DNA from: Madurella fahalii
Taxonomy: Eukaryota > Ascomycota > Sordariomycetes > Sordariales
Length of the DNA: 64,000 bases
Direction: 5' to 3'
Assembly: GCA_029876055.1 (NCBI GenBank)
Contig: CM056874.1
Span: 3,162,001 to 3,226,000 of the forward strand
This document shows positions 56,444 to 64,000 of this stretch, piece after piece; position 1 is the first letter of the stretch, and each line of letters opens with the position of its first letter. The notes under the pieces are model-generated. The model ran no database searches. It had not been told where the DNA came from and was given only the letters and a program-made list of their open reading frames with translations. Both the position numbers and the translations under genes were made by a program.

Positions 56444-57732
56444 GCACTGCGTTGGGACGCCAGAAGGACGGGATTAGTAAGTTTGGATGAGTGCGAAGCG
56501 ACGCTGTTGGCGGTTGGGATGGGTTGTTTTATCTTAGGAAATGAAGCAACGAATACGGCAATCAGAGTGGAACATGTGCGAATTGGCAATGCGACTGGTG
56601 GTTTATGACCTCAGCTCAGGATAGTTCGTGCCAGTCATATACATTCATCTATAATACATTCATGTCTAATACTAAAATTTCTGTCATGCACAAGTATGAA
56701 AACGCATCGTAGTTCTTTTGTGAAATAATAAAAATAAAAAAAAAAAAAAGAAAAGAAAAAAGAAATAAATAAAGAATAGAAATAAAATAAAATAAAATAA
56801 AGTACGTTGAAATAGGTTTCGCATCACTGGCTTTCCCAAGACTTCCCACTCGCATGGCCTAGTCAAAACAGACGACAGTTCGGTGCGAGGGATAATATGA
56901 AAGATGGAGGCGGGGGTAAAAGCACGTTTGAAGGGGAAACTGATGAGAGGCGGTAGAAGGGGAAGAGTTAGAGAATCGGAAGCCGATGCCTAAGAATAAG
57001 ATGAATTGGAATAAAACTCATGACCGTGTCCTCATTGCAGCGTGAGCGTGCGTCGTAAACTTGATTTTGTGGGAAAGCAAATAAAAAAGAACAAAAAGGG
57101 GGAACGGGGGTAGCGTTGTCTCCGGTCGGCGGCAAAGGCGACAATACAGTGAAAATAGACAGGTACGACGCCTGGCTAACAGAAGAATAGAAGAGTATTA
57201 AACGTAAACTAGAGCCGCGAGGCCAATTTCCCATCTTGCCCAGCCGTGAGGCCCATCCCAGTCTTGTTGAGATCGAATTGTTTCATGCCAGCCAGGGTAG
57301 CGACGAGATCCCGCCAGCTAGCAAGCACGCTCCGCCAAACGTCATTACATATCCGTGCGAATCGTTGCATCGTCTTGGCCTCTCCTGTTGCCCGGATGCG
57401 GTATCAGATAAAGTCGTCCAGCGGTTCTGTTGTTTCCCGCCTGAAGCATGCCGAGCGCACTTCGGAAGCTCTCCTGGTAAAACGCCCCGCCGCCCTTTGT
57501 ATACCAGTATCGGTCGTGTGACCGGCATATTCTACCGATGCGTATCCAAGGCCCCTTTTTCGTTTCCGTCGTTTTGCATGGCGCAAATGCCAAGCCACTT
57601 GTGCGACAGTCTTCGCCGCGGAGGCGCTGCCGGTATTTCCATAACTGATGCAAGTGTGTCGTCGTGGTGCCACCTCATCTTTCGGTTCCCATACGGCGGG
57701 GGGCTAAGCCGGGACGGACTTGGCGCGCCCCA
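56444..57732. other. Intergenic region between convergent genes, with A-rich tracts
   Basis: About 1.3 kb with no supported gene. A-rich simple sequence fills 56725-56800 (A13 run, then AAATAAATAAAG and AATAAAATAAAATAAAATAAAG units). Possible poly(A) signals for the PHD-finger gene lie in it. The rest holds only short unrecognisable frames. Confidence 0.5.
56725..56800. repeat. A-rich simple sequence with AAAAT units
   Basis: This block consists of an A run, AAAGAAAAG words and four or so tandem AAAAT units. It is non-coding and lies 3' of the PHD-finger gene. Confidence 0.85.
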
Positions 57733-58275
57733 TCAAGCCCGACGCCTCCCCGAACTTGAGTGTCCGTGGCTGCGATGGGACGAGTGCCCGTGGCCATGCC
57801 TCCTTGAACTGCTGCTGGACCGCTCCAGCTCACGCTCCAATTCCTCGGCCCGACGGCGAAAGTCACGGACAATGTCGCGAATGTGCCGGATGCGATCAAA
57901 GTCCAGCTCGAGCTCGTCAATCTGCGCCATGATGTCGTGATAGCGCTGAATCTCGGCGTCGGCGTTGTCGATGAGGTTTCCGGCACGGTCATAGACGGAC
58001 AAAGTCACGACTTGCGACTGTTCCATCAGATACTCGAGCCGCTCCTGGATGTGCTGCATGACCCGGTCGAAGTGGCGTCCGAGGGCAGTCAGCGACGAGC
58101 TATCCATCATCAGCAGCCCCTGAGAGGACGCACGGCTGGCTGCGCGAGACGACGTGGACCCGCCCGCCGCCGCCACCTGCTGCTGGCCATGTCGCAGTAG
58201 CTGGATCTCATCTTCTGTTAATCCCAGCTGCGTATCTGGCACCGCGTTCGAGGCCGGCTGCTGCGATGACGACAT
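57733..58275 (-). CDS. Small coiled-coil protein, probable BLOC-1 subunit CNL1-like
   Basis: A single exon encodes 180 residues starting MSSSQQPASNAVPDT. The N-terminal 55 residues are Ser/Ala/Gln-rich. The central part is a continuous amphipathic helix region: SSLTALGRHFDRVMQHIQER, YDRAGNLIDNADAEIQRYHD and IMAQIDELELDFDRIRHIRD, ending in an Arg/Glu-rich coil. The C-terminal tail is Ser/His/Arg-rich. The length, helical core and the LD.DRI.HIRDIVR pattern resemble fungal proteins annotated as biogenesis of lysosome-related organelles complex 1 subunit CNL1, which helps tether a Rab-GAP on endosomes in yeast. This is a recollection of the family pattern and not a search, so the assignment is moderate. 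It converges on the PHD-finger gene. Confidence 0.68.
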   Translation of the reverse strand: MSSSQQPASNAVPDTQLGLTEDEIQLLRHGQQQVAAAGGSTSSRAASRASSQGLLMMDSSSLTALGRHFDRVMQHIQERLEYLMEQSQVVTLSVYDRAGNLIDNADAEIQRYHDIMAQIDELELDFDRIRHIRDIVRDFRRRAEELERELERSSSSSRRHGHGHSSHRSHGHSSSGRRRA

Positions 58276-59482
58276 GGCGGACAGTCGCCGGAATGAGGGC
58301 GACTCCGATTACAGCCGGGTGTTTGGGCTACTGCGCCAGCCTGGCAATGCTAATGCCGGTACGGGACCTACCGGCTGCGTCGCCGATCGACCTAGGAGGG
58401 GCAGGAGGCGGGCGTGGGCGGGCCACCGCGGAGTCGGAATAGAAGTCTCGAAGGTTGGGGGGAGGGGAGGAGAAATATCGGCGAGACCCAAACAACAACC
58501 CTACTCCTCCTCTACGGACGGCGCACCGCTGGGGCGGGTACCCGTGGGCGTCTCAACCCTATTGTCTCCCGAGCCGTAGAAGGGATTGCCGTGTCGCGCC
58601 TCTGGTAAATCGCGATTGCGAGGTAGGCGGCGGCGGCGCTCCTTGACGACCGAGGTTATCGTCCGAGGACTTTGTTTTTCGTAGCACCGATAGCTCAAGC
58701 GGCGGCGACGGCTTCGGCACGCACGGCGTCATCGTTTCGCTCGTTTCGCTGGCAGTGTCGGTCACTGCGTCGATGCCATAACAGCTTGGTCGAAGCGATT
58801 GGGATGGTATTGCGCAAGGTATGTAGAGAGCCGGTTCAGCAGCCGTCGGGGATAGGAGGAGACGGTAGGGCCGGAACGACGGTGCGATGCGGGAAAGCGG
58901 CCGAAAAGATGGGTAAGAAGGCTAAACCACCTTCCTTTCTCTGGCGATGCACACCACAGGAGCCGCCCACCACGACGGTGGCCCAAGTTCATGTGTTGCG
59001 CCGTGCCCACACACCACCGCCCCCGCAAAAAATTGTCGCAATGGGATTGCCTGTGTCGGGTTGTGAGTCTCAGGCTGCTGTCTCTTCGTTTTTTGGCCGT
59101 GCCGGCTGTGCCTCGGAGACACTCGAGGCAGCGCTCGGCAGATTGCTGTATCGGAGCTTGGGGAAAGTTGGTCCTAGGTTGGGTTAATTGGGAGAGCGCA
59201 GCTAGGACAAATCAGGTGATAGCAGGTGTCGAGCCCACACCGATCCAGAAAATCCAGGCTGTCTCAATTCGAGCGAATAAACAGCCTAGGTAGAGCCACG
59301 AGATGCCATGGGACTCGATAAAGCGAACCGTGGGGTCGTAGACCGTGGTGGATAGGGAGTTGCAATGGCACTGTCGTTTCCAAGGGTGGTGTTCCACTGC
59401 TGCCCGGTTCTGACTATTTCAAGATCGGGCAGCCGGTTTTGGTTCGAATGTCTAGAGATAAATGGCGGGCGACGAGGTTGAA

Positions 59483-59512
59483 ATTGAGATTGAGATTGAG
59501 ATTGAGATTGAG
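59483..59512. repeat. ATTGAG hexanucleotide repeat, five units
   Basis: Five perfect tandem ATTGAG units follow AA and end in ATG. The block is non-coding as far as can be told. Confidence 0.95.
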
Positions 59513-59754
59513 ATGTGGGGGAGGCCGTTGCCAAAGAGATACAGAAAGTCAAACGGAGGATTTCTCTTTCGGCGATCAGCCTGACTGGTTCACGCGGTCA
59601 GCGAAGGGAAATCGCATCCCCTGCTGGGCAGCCATGAGTCCTTGGCGTCTGGCCCCACACAATATTTATAAGTGGGAAGGCTCGGGTGTTGGCAGGGATC
59701 GCTGTTGCACAGGGCGTGATACAGAAACCTCCCTGTATCAAGGACACACCCGAA

Positions 59755-59761
<7 letters not shown>

Positions 59762-59789
<28 letters not shown>
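59762..59789. repeat. AG dinucleotide microsatellite
   Basis: About fourteen uninterrupted AG units lie in the intergenic region upstream of the esterase. A likely length-polymorphic marker. Confidence 0.95.
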
Positions 59790-59792
<3 letters not shown>

Positions 59793-61010
59793 GCATCTCA
59801 TTCAACTGCCGGCCATACTCGGCTCAAATGTGCAGATTACAAACCCCGGTCTTGGAGAAGAACAGTGAGGACGGGAAACGGAAAGAAGGGTTGAAAGCAA
59901 GAGAGAGATAGAACAAGGAAAAGATGAGGCCTGAGATCGGTGTGGCTACGGCAGAGTGATATCTTTCCACCGGTCCACATGCCAGAGGCGACACCGCATG
60001 TAAACGGCGGCGAATAGATGCAGACGAATGCGCCATCGATCTTTATGCATGCTCATGGCCCGCCGGGCTGCGACCACCAGGCCGCTCAAGCTGGCCTGAT
60101 GTCCCGGCGCTGAGAAACACGCAAAACAGATCTCAAAATGCTCAGCACCGCACGAGAGACCATTCTAGCACTGTGACGTGTCCAGCAGCTCCAGGCTGCC
60201 AGCCATAAAGGATTGGGACGGCCGCTAGCGCTTGGTGTTCTCATCTTGATCGGCTACTTGCCGATCCCCTCCCACCCTGGTCGTTAGTTTTCAGCCTCAT
60301 TGATCGTCATACAACGTCACCAGAGTCGTCTCGAAGTACATGATACGTACGGTCTTCCTACACCTAACTACATGACGCAGTCCTTGGCTGGCTTTTGGCA
60401 GCGCTGAGCAACACTGGTTATGCCTTCCTTTCGTGGTCAGCTGGGCGAGAACTGACGAATACTCCAACGCAACCTCCCGGATCCCTCAGTCGGAAGCTAG
60501 TCGAGCGGTTCGAGGGGGACGACATCCCGTCAAAGTCTGCAGACTGCACGTTAGACGCGTGATGTGTCAAGAGGGGGAGTACGGAGCTGTCCCTTCCGAG
60601 GACGAAGGCAAAAGCCCGGCATCCACCCGGCGGGAACCGGCAAAGTTACGCTCCTGAACCTCTCGGATCTTACATTCGATCAGTATCAAGCCCCCGCTCC
60701 CATCTTTTAACGCAGGTACCCGAGCAGCCTGCAGTCCGTTCCGGGTTACCAGCCAGCACCGAGTGTGCTACTCTACACAGAGAGAATCCGAACAATTAAT
60801 CAGCCACGGGACGAGAACCGCTTCAGCATGCCGCAGTTCCGATTTTCATCTCCACCATGCACTGGGAACGAGTAGTTCCATCAATCGTAGATTACCGCCC
60901 TCACGTTAAAATGGACAGGTCGGTACAAGTTAAATATCCTCCTGGGGCATGCAGACCAAGCGGCCGTGGTTTCTTGTACACATCAGCTACTCCTATAAGC
61001 TGCCCCAGTG

Positions 61011-62762
61011 ATGCCGTCGCTGTCGAGTCTGGCCATCTTGAGCCTCACATTTCTCTCCCAGGTCTCTGGTACCATCCTCCAGAATGGCCAAGTGAGGGTT
61101 ACCAACTTCCCAAACACTCGGATTGACGCGTCGGACTACTCTTTCACGACGTACCAGCCAAACGCCTCCGAGATCTCATACAAGGGGCGGTGGGATTCCA
61201 AATACGTTTCTTGGTGGTCGTAAGTCGATCGTGTGCTTCAACAACATGTCGTATGCCTAATAGTTCTCCAGTGTCCCCGGCATCAAGTTTGGATATACCG
61301 GACAGACGGTCGCCATCACGTTTGGTAACCTAACTAGCGATGGCGTTCTCGTCGGGTACCGTATTGGAGGGCTCGACTGGATGTTCACCAACATTACCGC
61401 CGGCGCGACGCATCTCCTCGTGAGTCCGGACACCCCTGGCGCGAGCTTGACAGGGCCAATCGACCCGTGGACGTTCGAGATGCGCGTGACAAACTGGGCC
61501 TACGGAGTGCAGATTGACGCCGTCCATGTAGCTGCTGGGGAAAGGCTGATCAAGCTGCCCGATTTTAACCGCCGAATCGAGGTCATTGGGGACAGTCTCG
61601 CCTCGGGCATGTACACCTCGTATGAGGGTTTGTCAAGCTGGGCGTAGTACGTTTACTTTCAACTCCATCCCTCCGATTGTGCATCCAAACACGGCACTGA
61701 CAAAAAACCGGAAGCGGCCTCGGTGCTGGACTGGGAAACACTGAATACTCCGTGACTGCGTATCCCGGTATCTGTGCAGCAGATCAGGATTGTTGGGGGA
61801 ATCCTCGCGGCCAGGTCCATCAATGGTTCTACACATCTGACACGAGCTACCGTGCTTCGGTGATACACGGCGGTGGGTTGGCACCGATGACTGACTTGTC
61901 TAATTTTACAATGTTTCACCGCCAACTGACCGTTTGCAGATAATCCGGAGCCTTGGGACTTCAGGAAACACCCAGCTGCCGACCTGGTCATCATCAACAT
62001 CGGGACGAATGACCACAACGAAGCTAACAACGTGTCCACTGAAGCCTACATTGATGCCCTGACCAAGATCATCCAAGGTGTTCATGGCAAGTGGCCAAAG
62101 GCGCAGGTCATAGTCATGGTAAGCTTGCCTTACGAGACGAGATGCCAGTCACGAGACCTAATTCGATCTTGTTCTGCCAAAGTCCCTCTGGCTGGGCTTC
62201 TACCAGTCGGGCAACACATACTTGCCAAATGCTCCCCAGGGCTGGGTCGATGAGATCTATCAGATGGTCAAGTGGTAAGTCTTTTCCCATGTTCCTATTA
62301 GGCCAGCCCAGGCGTATATCACGACGGAAGCCTCCCTTAGCCCTTTCTTACCCCCAGAGAGTCTGATGCATGGGAACTGACATCGCGTCCAGGTTCAATT
62401 CAGACGCTTACCTCCGCAACCCAACCATCTACGACGGCGTCACGAAGAAGACCTCCAGGACTGGCAAGGAGTCAAGGCCCTTTGTCCATTACTTCAACAC
62501 CACCGGCATCATGCAACACAACGATATCGCGCCTCAGTGGCACCCCACAGACGTAGGCGCCATCAAAGTCGCTAGCCACCTGCAGCAGTTTATTCGGCTG
62601 AAGTTCGACTGGAACCTTTATGCCACCGGGCCCGAGTGAGTCTTTCTCCTCTGTCATGTCTCCTCTACACCTTGGACTAATATGAGGTTTCTTTCTTTCT
62701 TCTTTCTTTCTTTCAGGGTCTATCACGAGACGCTTTATTGGAATGACCAGTCGGGCTATTGA
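61011..62762 (+). CDS. Secreted SGNH-type esterase with N-terminal beta domain (CE2-like), seven exons
   Basis: Exons are 61011-61219, 61272-61646, 61715-61872, 61940-62118, 62183-62274, 62393-62635 and 62717-62762. All six introns are GT/AG and phase-consistent, giving 433 residues. Residues 1-20 are a signal peptide. The N-terminal part (21-165) looks like a beta-sandwich carbohydrate-esterase accessory domain. The SGNH hydrolase part carries IEVIGDSLASG with nucleophile Ser178, a Gly in the next block (YGLGAG), INIGTNDH with Asn271, and the catalytic His388 in QWHPTDVGAIKVASHL. The two-domain layout and the WHP block fit carbohydrate esterase family 2, which deacetylates plant polysaccharides. 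The residue normally two before the His, often Asp, is Gln here. Substrate cannot be read from sequence. The last intron ends in a TTTC-repeat polypyrimidine tract. Confidence 0.88.
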
Positions 62763-64000
62763 GTATGGCCACGGGAATCTTGCGCCTCAGGTTGCTCAAG
62801 CGGGCATGTGGTAACAGGATGTGGTGGTTGCCCCTAGCGAGGGAAAGGCAGGGAAAGGCAAGAAAATACCCTTCGCAAAGGGTCGGACACTATCTGTGGC
62901 ATGCACTAGTTTGGGGAAAGGCGGGCCTCTATCAATAGCGTTATCGCCGTTGACCTCCCTGGCCTCTGTGGCCCGTACCAGCTGTAGATGGCATGGTGAT
63001 GTCAATGTCATCACGGCAACATGACTTACAGCCGACTTTGGGTATTCCGGATAGAAGATATGTTTTGACAGCAGTAAGCGGTCGTGTGTGGCCGACGATC
63101 GGCTCCTTCTACAATCTAGAACCCAGAGGGGTCAGCAACGCCGGGCTAAGACCGGGCGGAGATCCCACTTTGACAGGGAACCGTAGGAACCAAAAAAGGG
63201 GCGAGTCGAACACGACAAAGATGTGGCGGTACTTGGACAGCTACCTAAGGCTCTGTGTGCCAATAGCATCACCTAGGATAGTCACTCAAGCTCAGAGTAA
63301 TAAGTGAAGTGGGCCTTTGTATGTGTCCCTTGTTCTCGACACTGGTCATAACCGAGAGGGGAAGGTCATACTTCCATGCTGTGACTTCATTTGAGGCACT
63401 GCAAACTTCTCACTGCTCCTTGAAGAAGGAGGGGAAGGAGAAGAAGGCGGCGCCAACCGCCCGCCCATTGAGAACAAACAAAATACTCAGCTGACCAATG
63501 AGACTTGGGTGGTCTATTTTGACTCTTCGTACGTAACTTGCTTGCTTATCCCAGGCAGTGCCGAAGACACCCGCTTGCCCGCTCTCACCTCCGGCCGATT
63601 TACATCTACTGGTCGGGTACTGATCAGACTGATCATCAGGATCTACCCATGATTCTTGATGGCGTATTTCGAATACTCGCGGCCCGCTCGCCTGACCCCG
63701 TCTGTCCTCACCCTTTCCGAAGCAGATCCGGGTCATGCCCGAGGAACGGAGAGATTTGCAAGGCAGGAAAGCGGGCGGCAAAGATCTCGGTGAACACTGA
63801 CTCGCCGGGATTTAGCTTCTGCCAGGGTTGCAACTTGGCGTCATGCTTTACACCAACTTTCCGATTACGACGCCCTTACATGGAAACTCTTCGGTCTATC
63901 CGATATTACGGCCACCGGTCAATGAATGGACATCGTATCGCATTTGGATGCTTTGATGTGACAGGGAAAAAAAAAAAAAGCAAAGCGAGAACGGACCAGC
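62763..64000. other. Intergenic sequence at the window edge
   Basis: No coding region is supported in the last 1.2 kb. Short frames at 62796-63781 show no family content. An A13-like run lies at about 63967-63980. Confidence 0.45.

Larger units (their letters stand above)
58276..61010. other. Long intergenic region with microsatellites
   Basis: About 2.7 kb between the CNL1-like gene and the esterase. No supported gene. Open frames at 58414-59200 on both strands are low in recognisable content. It contains an ATTGAG hexamer repeat and an AG dinucleotide repeat, listed separately. The right end must hold the esterase promoter; a TCCTATAAGC word sits about 20 bases before its ATG. Confidence 0.45.

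Noticed and set aside
58501..59187. Small open frames on both strands next to the CNL1-like gene
   Set aside because: They lack recognisable motifs and overlap one another. No ATG-led exon could be joined into a coherent protein.
59158..59235. tRNA-like stretch with TTGGGAGAGCGC and GGTGTCGAGCCCACACC
   Set aside because: The D-stem 5' strand is missing, the T-loop lacks TTC, and the acceptor pairs only partly. A decayed tRNA is possible but chance similarity is as likely.
1..64000. CRISPR arrays, insertion sequences, bacterial operon signals, viral or biosynthetic gene clusters
   Set aside because: No spaced direct repeats, transposase or reverse transcriptase motifs, polyketide or peptide synthase motifs were seen. 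The gene structure is eukaryotic throughout.

Overview
The window looks like nuclear chromosomal DNA of a filamentous ascomycete. Genes are interrupted by short introns of about 50-130 bases with GTRNGY donors, CTAAC-like branch points and YAG acceptors. Coding third positions are strongly C/G-biased. The repertoire (DUF1996 secreted protein, Rhodopsin-domain membrane protein, DUF3433 protein, multi-PAS hybrid histidine kinase, GPI-type aspartic protease) is typical of Pezizomycotina. Overall protein flavour suggests Sordariomycetes, perhaps Sordariales, but that is an impression and not a computed placement. There is no sign of bacterial, viral or organellar DNA, no CRISPR array and no intact transposon.

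Layout. 0.9-4 kb: a secreted DUF1996 protein (+) converging on a small Dabb-domain protein (-). 4.2-8.8 kb: a large hybrid histidine kinase (-). 11.6-16.5 kb: a GPI-type aspartic protease (+) converging on a long uncharacterised protein (-). 17.8-25.7 kb: an RBM5/RBM10-type splicing-factor homologue (-), divergent from a molybdopterin synthase large subunit (+), which converges on an oligopeptide transporter (-). 28.6-30.6 kb: an intron-containing tRNA-Pro and a mitochondrial HAD hydrolase, both (-). 32.5-34.8 kb: a coiled-coil protein with unresolved 5' end (-). 38.7-48.4 kb: a Rhodopsin-domain membrane protein (+), a Ser/Pro-rich protein with an apparent frameshift (+), and a DUF3433 membrane protein (-). 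50.1-58.3 kb: a choline/ethanolamine kinase (-), Sco1 (-), a divergent PHD-finger COMPASS-type subunit (+) and a small BLOC-1-like coiled-coil protein (-). 61.0-62.8 kb: a secreted seven-exon SGNH esterase (+).

The genes do not form a pathway or gene cluster. They are unrelated housekeeping, signalling, secretion and membrane genes separated by wide intergenic stretches (up to about 3.9 kb). I rebuilt exon structures by hand, requiring a consensus donor and acceptor, matching phase and domain continuity. They have no transcript support. The points most worth a second look are a Pro/Gln homopolymer insertion inside the kinase receiver domain, a probable one-base frameshift in a C run at 43782-43787, the long minus-strand protein at 13.5-16.5 kb that may have a caspase-like but catalytically dead N-terminal half, and an SGNH esterase apparently lacking the usual acidic residue. 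I found no convincing new multi-gene system.
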